DNA from: Dyadobacter fermentans
GTDB lineage: Bacteria; Bacteroidota; Bacteroidia; Cytophagales; Spirosomataceae
DNA: 64,000 nucleotides
Direction: 5' to 3'
Assembly: GCF_019924045.1 (NCBI RefSeq)
Contig: NZ_JAHXBN010000014.1
Coordinates: 1-64,000, forward strand
Shown here in pieces: positions 44,234 through 51,062 of the stretch. The position numbers and the translations under genes are program-made. Numbering within the stretch: position 1 is the first letter of the stretch; every line of letters starts with the position of its first letter. The notes below the pieces were generated by a model. It was not told where the DNA came from and did no database searches. It saw only the letters and a program-made list of their open reading frames with translations.

Positions 44234-44946
44234 AATTACGCTGCCTGATTGTAGACGACGAGCCGTTGGCCCATGATGTGATCCTGAGGTACCTCGAAGA
44301 TATCCCGTTTCTCGAAAAGGCAGGCCAATGTTATCTGGCCACCGAGGCATTCGCATTTCTCAATCATCACAAGGTAGACCTTATTTTTCTCGACATACGG
44401 ATGCCGAAGCTCAGCGGTCTCGATTTCCTGCGTACGCTCAATCAGCGGCCATTGGTTGTTATTACCTCCGCCTACGAGGAGCATGCACTGGAAAGTTTTG
44501 AACTGGAGGTGGTCGATTATCTGCTCAAACCGTTTCGCTTCGACCGGTTTCTGAAAGCCGCCAACCGGGCATTGGAGCAGTATACCTTGCGTAAACAGGT
44601 GGTAATCGTGCCTGCACCGCCCGTCGCGCTGCACGAAGCGGAGCCGTTGTATATCAAATCCGACAAGAAACTGGTTCAAATGCAGCTCGACGACGTATAT
44701 TACCTTGAAAGCCTCGGTAATTACGTCAAAGTATGGGGTCGGGACCAGTTCCTGCTCACGCAGCGTACCCTTGGAAGTTTTGAAGAACAGTTGCCATCCG
44801 ACGCATTCATCCGGATCCACAAGTCTTTCATATTGAATAAAAAATTCGTACATTATATCGAGGGCAATATGATCCGGCTGTTGAACGGAAAGGTATTGCC
44901 GCTTGGTAAAACGTTTAAGCATGTGATCAAACTGTTTCCGGGCTGA
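44230..44946 (+). CDS. LytTR-family response regulator
   Basis: 238 residues. The receiver domain (1-120) has LIVDDEPLAHDV, LIFLDIRMPKLSGLDFL with the phospho-accepting Asp, VITSAYEEHALESF and DYLLKPF. The LytTR DNA-binding domain (about 135-238) has IKSDKKLVQMQLDDVYYLES, VKVWGRDQFLLTQRTLGSFE and FIRIHKSFILNKKFVHYIEG. The ATG overlaps the kinase stop (ATGA), so translation is coupled. LytTR regulators bind repeated half-sites upstream of targets, often membrane or ABC genes. Confidence 0.95.
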   Translation: MKLRCLIVDDEPLAHDVILRYLEDIPFLEKAGQCYLATEAFAFLNHHKVDLIFLDIRMPKLSGLDFLRTLNQRPLVVITSAYEEHALESFELEVVDYLLKPFRFDRFLKAANRALEQYTLRKQVVIVPAPPVALHEAEPLYIKSDKKLVQMQLDDVYYLESLGNYVKVWGRDQFLLTQRTLGSFEEQLPSDAFIRIHKSFILNKKFVHYIEGNMIRLLNGKVLPLGKTFKHVIKLFPG

Positions 44947-44949
44947 TCC

Positions 44950-44980
44950 TTGAAATTTTGCCGCTGGCTGGATATATTTG
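44950..44980 (+). promoter_or_regulatory. Bacteroidota-type promoter TTG-N20-TATATTTG
   Basis: TTG at 44950-44952, a 20-base spacer and a perfect -7 element TATATTTG at 44973-44980. Transcription would start near 44985, about 34 bases before the ATG at 45019. It is the best promoter match in the window. Confidence 0.6.
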
Positions 44981-45018
44981 TTTATACACGAATTGAAAGA
45001 CACCACCCACGCACCAAG

Positions 45019-45423
45019 ATGAATTCACTCGATTACTTACGCGAAGAAATCAGGACCTATTACCCGGAATCGAGGGAGCTGCAACTTTCGGAGGCATTCG
45101 ACGGACAGCGACGGTTCAATTTTTATTTTGAAATAGCCCCCGAACAACGCCATTTACTGTATCTGAACTGGGATGGCGATATCGACGGTTTTACCCTGAA
45201 ATGCCTGGAATTTCCCGACGTCGCTGTTTTGAGGGAGCTGGCTGATGCCTATGCCGAAAAGGGTTCCAAAATGTTCAATATCGGCCAGCCGGTTGCTACG
45301 CTTTCCTTCGTTTATCAGGGAAAAGATAACCTGAGAGTGCGCAACTATAAGGGCAAATCGCACATCGATTCCCACGAAATATCGGCCAGGAGCCTGATGT
45401 ACGCGGTAAATCCGTTTGAATGA
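45019..45423 (+). CDS. Unknown small soluble protein
   Basis: 134 residues from the ATG at 45019 (MNSLDYLREEIRTYY); the longer frame from TTG 44950 would overlap the promoter. It has no signal peptide or membrane helix and no motif that I recognise; alternating aromatic and charged residues (FNFYFEIAPEQRHLLYLNWDGDI) suggest a small beta-containing cytoplasmic protein. It is followed 12 bases later by the TatD-like gene and then tcdA, all on the plus strand, so they may form one operon. Confidence 0.65.
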   Translation: MNSLDYLREEIRTYYPESRELQLSEAFDGQRRFNFYFEIAPEQRHLLYLNWDGDIDGFTLKCLEFPDVAVLRELADAYAEKGSKMFNIGQPVATLSFVYQGKDNLRVRNYKGKSHIDSHEISARSLMYAVNPFE

Positions 45424-45435
45424 ACCGCCATACAG

Positions 45436-46080
45436 ATGTTTCTGGATGTCCACACCCATAACCCGCCCGGTGACCCGGATATACTGGCTATTGAAAACCG
45501 GCATAGCGGATTTGGAGCTCCTGTGGCCAGCAGGTATGTAAGTGCAGGCTTGCATCCCTGGTATGTCCGTGCGGATACGCTTTCCGATGATTTGCAACTG
45601 CTGCGCAGGTATGCTGCCCGGCCGGAGGTAGTTGCTATCGGGGAATGTGGCCTCGACAAGCTCACCGCGACGGACTGGGATATACAATGCCAGGCATTTG
45701 AACGGCAGATCGCGCTGGCCGGGGAACTGCGGAAACCGCTGGTGATTCATTGTGTGAAGGCGTTCCAGGAGTGCCTGCAATTTTTAAAGGAAACCCGTGT
45801 GCCGGTTATTTTTCATGGGATCAACAACCGCCTGTCGGTGATCCGGCCGGTGATTGAAGCGGGCTATTTCCTGTCGTTCGGAAAGGCGCTGCTGCAATCC
45901 AATGCGGCCATTATGGAGGCATTCAGGGCCGTCCCGCCGGACCAGCTGCTGCTCGAAACCGACGATACGGGTGGCGATATCCGCGAAATCTACAAAACCG
46001 CCTCACAGCTGCGGAATATTCCCGAAAAAGAGATTGCTTTGCAGCTCGAATCGAATTTTGGTAATGTATTTAAACAATGA
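45436..46080 (+). CDS. TatD-family metal-dependent hydrolase
   Basis: A compact 214-residue TatD-like TIM barrel. Metal and catalytic positions are visible: FLDVHTHNPP (HxH), VAIGECGLDKL (the conserved Glu), LVIHCVKA (His), VIFHGIN (His) and LLETDDTGGD (Asp). TatD enzymes are cytoplasmic metallo-nucleases acting in DNA repair/RNA turnover, or deacylases (DTD-like quality control). At about 50 residues shorter than E. coli TatD it is of the short Bacteroidota type. It overlaps tcdA by 4 bases. Confidence 0.85.
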   Translation: MFLDVHTHNPPGDPDILAIENRHSGFGAPVASRYVSAGLHPWYVRADTLSDDLQLLRRYAARPEVVAIGECGLDKLTATDWDIQCQAFERQIALAGELRKPLVIHCVKAFQECLQFLKETRVPVIFHGINNRLSVIRPVIEAGYFLSFGKALLQSNAAIMEAFRAVPPDQLLLETDDTGGDIREIYKTASQLRNIPEKEIALQLESNFGNVFKQ

Positions 46081-46805
46081 TGGAGGATTTTTCCTGGCTT
46101 TCCAGGACTGAGTTATTGATTGGAAGGGAAAACCTGGTGAAGCTCAGCCGGGCCAATGTACTGGTGATCGGTTTGGGCGGGGTGGGTTCCTTTGCAGCCG
46201 AATTCATCTGCCGAGGCGGCGTAGGGGCAATGACCATCGTCGACGGCGACGTAGTGGACCCGACCAACCGTAACCGGCAGTTGCCCGCATTGGCAACGAA
46301 TCATGGCCAGAGCAAAGCCGATATCATGGCCGAACGTCTCAAATCGATCAATCCTGAATTGACCCTGAATGTCGTGAAGAGCTTTGTGACGCCGGATGCG
46401 GTAGCGCAAATCCTTGATGTGGCGCATTACGATTACATTGTCGATGCGATCGACAGCGTTACGCCCAAACTGACGTTTCTCACACAGGCCTACAAGCGTA
46501 ATATACCCATCGTGAGCTCAATGGGCGCGGGCGGGAAAATGGACCCGACGCAACTGAAAGTGGTTGATATTTCGAAAACATACAACTGCCCTTTCGCGCA
46601 GCAGGTCAGGAAGAACCTTAAAAAGGCAGGGATTTACAAGGGTATCAAAGCCGTATTTTCGACCGAGGAGCAAATCCGCGAGTCGCTCATCCTCACCGAC
46701 GGCAGTAACTATAAAAAATCCGCTTACGGCACCATGCCCTATTTGCCCGCGACATTCGGGGCAACCTGCGCATCGGTGGTATTGCGGGACCTGATCGGTG
46801 AATAA
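46077..46805 (+). CDS. tcdA: tRNA threonylcarbamoyladenosine dehydratase
   Basis: 242 residues of the ThiF/E1-like superfamily with the nucleotide-binding loop VIGLGGVGSFAAEFICRGG, VDGDVVDPTNRNRQLPA (conserved Asp and Asn-Arg-Asn-Arg-Gln), and a C-terminal catalytic cysteine region (YNCPFAQQVRK, ATFGATCASVVL). TcdA (formerly YgdL/CsdL) dehydrates t6A37 of tRNA to its cyclic form with ATP. The start overlaps the TatD-like stop (ATGA); a second ATG directly follows and could also be used. Cytoplasmic. Confidence 0.93.
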   Translation: MMEDFSWLSRTELLIGRENLVKLSRANVLVIGLGGVGSFAAEFICRGGVGAMTIVDGDVVDPTNRNRQLPALATNHGQSKADIMAERLKSINPELTLNVVKSFVTPDAVAQILDVAHYDYIVDAIDSVTPKLTFLTQAYKRNIPIVSSMGAGGKMDPTQLKVVDISKTYNCPFAQQVRKNLKKAGIYKGIKAVFSTEEQIRESLILTDGSNYKKSAYGTMPYLPATFGATCASVVLRDLIGE

Positions 46806-46845
46806 TGGGCTATTGACCCGTCACTCACAATTTCCGAAGTGGTTG

Positions 46846-46859
46846 TTAACAATTGTTAA
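46846..46859. other. 14-base perfect palindrome between convergent genes
   Basis: TTAACAATTGTTAA lies 41 bases after the tcdA stop and 30 before the end of the convergent HxlR gene. No T-run follows on either side. It could be a weak bidirectional terminator or a protein site. Confidence 0.35.
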
Positions 46860-46888
46860 GGGCCGGGCGGACGGTCTTTAAGGCGGTG

Positions 46889-47245
46889 TTATTCGGGGAA
46901 CTCCATTTCGGTTTCGGAGAAGTGGCAGAGGCCGTCGAGGAGCTCGCTGAGTTTGGAACCGGTTTCGGACAGCGTGTATTCGACGCGGCTCGGTACTTCG
47001 CGGAAGTTGTCGTTGCGGATGATCAGCTTGTGTTGTTCGAGCAATTTCAGGCGATCGGCTAAGATGTTGTCGCTAATGTGTTTAAGGTCCTCTTTCAGCG
47101 TCGAAAAGCGGTTGTTGCCTTCCTCAATGCTGAACATCACTTCGGTCAGCCACCGTTTGCTAAGCAGGTTGATCAGCTCGTTCAATGTGCATTTCTCTTC
47201 CAGGAACGTCTGATTGTAGTAATTCGTCGAAGTAAGTTTTCTCAT
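46889..47245 (-). CDS. HxlR-family winged-helix regulator
   Basis: I chose the ATG ending at 47245 (MRKLTSTNYY..., 118 residues). The HxlR pattern is clear: a cysteine near the N-terminus (EEKCTLNELI), LLSKRWLTEVMFSIEEGNNRFSTL, HISDNILADRLKLLEQHKLI and VEYTLSETGSKLSELL. HxlR regulators are cytoplasmic dimers; some sense oxidants or aldehydes by that cysteine. An inverted repeat AGCTC/GAGCT (47253-47272) lies directly upstream of the start and may be its own operator. The 11-base word ACTCACAATTT occurs on both sides of the gene (46823 and 47273). Confidence 0.88.
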   Translation of the reverse strand: MRKLTSTNYYNQTFLEEKCTLNELINLLSKRWLTEVMFSIEEGNNRFSTLKEDLKHISDNILADRLKLLEQHKLIIRNDNFREVPSRVEYTLSETGSKLSELLDGLCHFSETEMEFPE

Positions 47246-47321
47246 AATGTTAAGCTCATTTATATAGGAGCTACTCACAATTTACACAGATAATGGTCGC
47301 TTGTCAACATGAGGGAGTTAA

Positions 47322-48200
47322 TCAATATCTAGCCATCATCGTATCGAAAACCTGACGCTGTTGTTTCAGTGCGGCAATCTTGTCGTCGGGATTGGTGTGG
47401 CATTCGAGCAGTACCCAGCCTTTGTAATCCATTTTGGCTAGATTGTCGATCAGCTCGGGGTAGGGGTAATCGGTGCGGTCGAGCTCGCGGACGTGGCAGG
47501 TATCGCCGAAATACTTTTTGACCAGATCAAAATTGTATTGAAATCCCTGCCCGTTCAGGTCTTGTTTGTTGCAGTTCCAGCATATTTTGGCATTGCGGTG
47601 ATCGGCATAATCCATGATCTTGCGGATGTTCGGAAGTTCCTGCGTTTCCTCGCCATGGACTTCCAACCGCAATTGCTGGCCAAAATCAGCCGCGTAACCG
47701 GATAACCCGCGCAATGCGAGGCCTATTTGTTCCAATGTCCTTTCGGTAGGTACCTCCTTATGCAATGCATTGGGTTTCACCTTCACGCCCGTACCACCCA
47801 CATCTGCGCTCAGGCGAATAAATTCTTTCGTGCGCTCGATCGATGCTTTCAGCTTGTCCCGATCGGGGTAATCATATTGCTGGTTAGTCCCCAGTCCGAC
47901 GATGTTGACGGTGCTGTCGGCAAATTGCTTCTTTACGGCTTTCCGCTGTTCGGGCGTGAGGTCGGGCATCACCTTGTGCGCATGCTCCACGCGCAGCTCG
48001 ACGCCCGCGATGTGTGTGTCGGACAGGTTCTTGATCAACGTCGGCACGTCCCAATCTTTGCCCCAGAGGTAGGTCACAAACCCGAGCTGCATTTTAGTTT
48101 TTTTTATAAAAAGAGGATCGGCTTGTGCGAAATCGGGGAGAAGTGCTGCGCCGGCAGCGATGGAGAGGTTTTGCAGGAATGTCTTTCTGTCGATAAGCAT
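47322..48200 (-). CDS. Exported sugar phosphate isomerase/epimerase-like TIM barrel
   Basis: A 292-residue protein with a signal sequence (KTFLQNLSIAAGAALLPDFAQA) that resembles a Tat signal but has only one arginine. The barrel shows the usual metal-site pattern: GVELRVEHAHKV, LRLEVHGEETQE, ICWNCNKQDL, CHVRELDR and VLLECHTNPDDK. As with the other exported member (3446) the substrate is likely a free sugar or derivative in the periplasm. It is 57 bases behind the carboxylesterase gene on the same strand. Confidence 0.85.
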   Translation of the reverse strand: MLIDRKTFLQNLSIAAGAALLPDFAQADPLFIKKTKMQLGFVTYLWGKDWDVPTLIKNLSDTHIAGVELRVEHAHKVMPDLTPEQRKAVKKQFADSTVNIVGLGTNQQYDYPDRDKLKASIERTKEFIRLSADVGGTGVKVKPNALHKEVPTERTLEQIGLALRGLSGYAADFGQQLRLEVHGEETQELPNIRKIMDYADHRNAKICWNCNKQDLNGQGFQYNFDLVKKYFGDTCHVRELDRTDYPYPELIDNLAKMDYKGWVLLECHTNPDDKIAALKQQRQVFDTMMARY

Positions 48201-48257
48201 GGGAAGCCGGTTTGAGTTGACTGGTTACAATCGCTTTAAGCCGGCCTCCTTTTAATT

Positions 48258-49814
48258 CTACCGTTTGGCGGCCTGTTCAATCTGGAAATCCAGTGCGGCC
48301 TGTTCGGCCAGTGGTCCCGCTTTTATTAGGTCTCCGAGTAGCATCATTTGAGGTGCATTGGAATTAAATACAGGCCATTGCGGCAGTCCGTTACCATTCG
48401 GGTTGCCTGTTTTGATAAAATTCACCCAATATGCGGACATGATATGCGCAATCTGATCGTCGGTTGCATCCAGCGGCCGCAATGCGCGATCAATGAAACG
48501 GAGGTTGTCGTAAGCATAGGCCACTTCGGCCGTATGGAATGCACCGTAGCGCGCGTAGATGCCCGTGGCGGGTAGTTTTCGCGTAAAGCGGTACAGGTAT
48601 ACGCCTTTGTCCTGCTGCGACTGTGCCAATGCCCACGCGTAGTTCTGCATACCAAAGCTTCCGTCGCGCGCAAGCTCGTTTTGCGAATGGGCCGCTTGCT
48701 CGTCTGTCTGGGCGGGATAATATTGAAAGAACGTCTGCGCTTTCGGTCCAAGTAACTCGTTGTAGGTGGATTGGAATTCCGCAGCAGTTTTCGGTTTCTC
48801 CACCGCATTCTCGTTCTGGTTCCAGCCGGTCAGCAGGGTTACCGGATTTTGTTTGCCGGCCTGGTAAATGGCAGAAATGGGTTCCGGGAGTACGTAACCG
48901 TCGACAATCGGGGCTCGGAAACTAAATACTTTCTTGAGAATAACATCGGCAGGGATTTTTCTCAATGCTGCCAGCGAAGTGGCACCCAGGTCCTGGCCGG
49001 CTTTCACGCCACCGTCTTCTGCCTGTTTCAACGAAGGATAGTTTCTGCCAAAACCGGCACCGCTTTCGGCAATCGCTTTATTGAAAAGGCCTTTGGCCTG
49101 CGGGCTTACCACGAGGCAGTTAACGCTCATAGACCCAGCCGACTGGCCTGCGATCGTGACATTATCGGGGTCACCGCCAAATTGCGCGATGTTCTTTTTC
49201 ACCCATTTTAAAGCGGCTACCTGGTCCATTAACCCGTAGTTTCCGGAAGCATTCTTTCCAGATTCCTTGGTTAGTTCGGGATGCGCAAAAAAACCGAATG
49301 CCCCCACTCGATAATTGATGCTGACAAATACAACGCCTTTTTTCGCCGTCGCTTCTCCGTCATAAATGGGACATCCCGCGCCGCCGCTCACGAAGCCCCC
49401 GCCATAGATCCACACGACTACCGGTTTTTTCGTTGCTGTTTTTCCTTGTTTTTCAGCCCACACATTCAGGTACAGGCAATCCTCGCTGATCGGCGTTTTG
49501 GGGATCAGAAACTCTGCGCTCCACATGCTGAAAGGTACCGGATCGCCCTGCATCGGGCTGGGCCCGAATTTGTCGCAGGCCAGGACGCCATTCCACTTCT
49601 TTACGGGCTGCGGCGCTTTCCAGCGCAAATCCCCGACCGGCGGTGCCGCAAACGGTACGCCTTTGTAGATACTGACCCGGCCATCGGGACTCGTGGTGCC
49701 GGAAATCTTTCCACCTTCGACCCGGAGTGTGTCGGCAGCCAGAGCGGCGAAATGAAAGCAAGTGAAAACCGCAACCAGCGACAGGTAGCGAGCGGGAAAT
49801 GCGCGTAGATTCAT
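48258..49814 (-). CDS. Secreted type-B carboxylesterase
   Basis: I chose the ATG ending at 49814 (MNLRAFPARYLSL..., about 518 residues), which gives a signal peptide ending AALA; longer starts would run into the HTH gene 19 bases upstream. It is an alpha/beta-hydrolase of the carboxylesterase B family: ISEDCLYLNVW (family signature 2), VVWIYGGGFVSGG (oxyanion hole) and TIAGQSAGSMS with the nucleophilic serine, where the usual GESAG reads GQSAG. The catalytic histidine is probably in GAFHTAEVAYAYDN. It hydrolyses carboxylic esters; the natural substrate is unknown. Confidence 0.9.
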   Translation of the reverse strand: MNLRAFPARYLSLVAVFTCFHFAALAADTLRVEGGKISGTTSPDGRVSIYKGVPFAAPPVGDLRWKAPQPVKKWNGVLACDKFGPSPMQGDPVPFSMWSAEFLIPKTPISEDCLYLNVWAEKQGKTATKKPVVVWIYGGGFVSGGAGCPIYDGEATAKKGVVFVSINYRVGAFGFFAHPELTKESGKNASGNYGLMDQVAALKWVKKNIAQFGGDPDNVTIAGQSAGSMSVNCLVVSPQAKGLFNKAIAESGAGFGRNYPSLKQAEDGGVKAGQDLGATSLAALRKIPADVILKKVFSFRAPIVDGYVLPEPISAIYQAGKQNPVTLLTGWNQNENAVEKPKTAAEFQSTYNELLGPKAQTFFQYYPAQTDEQAAHSQNELARDGSFGMQNYAWALAQSQQDKGVYLYRFTRKLPATGIYARYGAFHTAEVAYAYDNLRFIDRALRPLDATDDQIAHIMSAYWVNFIKTGNPNGNGLPQWPVFNSNAPQMMLLGDLIKAGPLAEQAALDFQIEQAAKR

Positions 49815-49833
49815 TCGAAATAATGATGATCGT

Positions 49834-50385
49834 TTAAAGCGCAAGTTCGATTTTATTTTTGACATGCTTGCTTTCCTGCTCACGAATAGCGGTGTCCTGC
49901 ATCAGCTCCACTTCCTTTGATTTTTGCAGCGATCTAAGCCACCACGATGCAGGGATCGATCCATTGGAATGCAGTTCCAGCCGGATCAGAAACTCTTTCG
50001 GCGGCGTACGGTGGCCATTCAGGTATTGGCTGAGGACATAGGGCTTTACGTCCACATCTGCCGCGAATTCCTTGTCTTTTTTGTTCTGCGCGCGGATGTA
50101 CTCGTTGAGGAAGTACTGGAAGCTCCAATGTGCTTCGGGATTGCTATCCTCTATGTAATTCAGGATCTGATATTTAATTTGTAGTAATTTAGATTGTTTG
50201 AGTTCCTCAGGAGTACGATTGGCCATTTGCCTTCTTCTTTCCGTCCAAAAGGCCTTTTCCACCAGCCGCTGCTCTGCGTTAGGCAGATCAACTGGAAATA
50301 CAAAAGCCTCAGTAAGCTCCTCAAGTGTATACTCCTTGAATAATCTCTCAATTGTTTTTCGTTCACTTTTAGTCGGTGTCCTCAT
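49834..50385 (-). CDS. HigA-like helix-turn-helix protein, candidate antitoxin
   Basis: 183 residues. The first 75 are helical and charged (KSERKTIERLFKEYTLEELTEAF, LKQSKLLQIKYQILNYIED). Residues about 95-155 form an Xre/HigA-like HTH (FAADVDVKPYVLSQYLNGHRTPPKEFLIRLELHSNGSIPASWW), close in pattern to HigA antitoxins (SQYLNG, PAxWW). It overlaps the end of the upstream GNAT-fold gene by 17 bases, so translation is coupled. Base composition is visibly AT-richer than the flanking genes. The layout, toxin-like gene first and HTH gene second with a palindromic operator in front, is that of a reversed-order toxin-antitoxin module. The activity is inferred. Confidence 0.7.
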   Translation of the reverse strand: MRTPTKSERKTIERLFKEYTLEELTEAFVFPVDLPNAEQRLVEKAFWTERRRQMANRTPEELKQSKLLQIKYQILNYIEDSNPEAHWSFQYFLNEYIRAQNKKDKEFAADVDVKPYVLSQYLNGHRTPPKEFLIRLELHSNGSIPASWWLRSLQKSKEVELMQDTAIREQESKHVKNKIELAL

Positions 50386-50845
50386 GATATTTGCTTATTA
50401 ACAGTTCAGTGTTGTGTCCCTCGGTTATCATCGAAAATCCGGTGTATCTAAAACCGTATACAGAACGATAATGGTCGATTATTTTCGTTTTGGGCCTTAA
50501 ATAAACAAAACCATCAAATCCGGCCTCAATCGATTTTAAGCATACAAAGGCGAACAATGACCCCGCTATTCTGCGGTATCGTTTCTGCTTGCCTGTATTT
50601 TCACTCGCGTTCGCGATCAACCGTATCTCTATCGCGGAATTTGCAGGCTGGTAATCGATAGAAACGAGTCCAAGGATTTCTCTTGAACGTTCGATTCTGA
50701 GGGCATAGACTTCGAATCGGGCCTCTTTACTCCAATCGAAGTGAAATTGTTTGCTACTGATCAGCACTACCTCTTTCCTGGAAAGCCTGCTAATCGTCGC
50801 CGGCAGCCGCTCGCCGGTCAGTGTGTCCTCTAAATAATAGCCCAT
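50369..50845 (-). CDS. GNAT-fold acetyltransferase-like protein, candidate toxin
   Basis: 158 residues with a GNAT-like layout: a beta strand region (ARFEVYALRIERSREILGLVSI), the pyrophosphate-binding-like segment KRYRRIAGSLFAFVCLKSIEAG (motif A, where the usual RxxGxG/A is only partly kept as RRIAGS) and the C-terminal VYGFRYTGFSM (motif B-like YxxxGF). N-terminal residues 1-40 do not match a known domain. It begins the two-gene module with the HTH gene at 49834. Family GNAT toxins such as TacT acetylate aminoacyl-tRNA, but those pair with ribbon-helix-helix antitoxins; this pairing with a HigA-like protein is different. Function unproven. Confidence 0.65.
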   Translation of the reverse strand: MGYYLEDTLTGERLPATISRLSRKEVVLISSKQFHFDWSKEARFEVYALRIERSREILGLVSIDYQPANSAIEIRLIANASENTGKQKRYRRIAGSLFAFVCLKSIEAGFDGFVYLRPKTKIIDHYRSVYGFRYTGFSMITEGHNTELLISKYHEDTD

Positions 50846-50857
50846 GAAGATACAAAA

Positions 50858-50884
50858 AAGTTTACGGATTTGGTAAACATTTTA
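50858..50884. promoter_or_regulatory. Palindromic operator candidate of the GNAT/HTH module
   Basis: Three half-sites: GTTTAC (50858-50863), GTAAAC (50871-50876) and TTTACC (50879-50884). They form two overlapping palindromes, GTTTAC-N7-GTAAAC and GGTAAA-CAT-TTTACC. The array begins 12 bases before the start codon of the GNAT-fold gene, the normal place for toxin-antitoxin autoregulation. Confidence 0.6.
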
Positions 50885-51062
50885 CCTGTTTTTGATCCTC
50901 ATTTAGACGGCGGTTCTGGAGTTTGGTAACGCTTGCCGGGGTGTCAATTCTTGAACGGTCGGTTATGGTGTATTAACGGAATATGAAATTGAGAGAGGAA
51001 ACAGCCGGATCCGGTTAAATGCAACCGCACTATGCCTTTTGGTAGAAAAACTGGTCCTGAAA

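Noticed and set aside
44950..45018. TTG start for the unknown protein at 45019
   Set aside because: It coincides with the -33 element of a good promoter, so it would be untranscribed.
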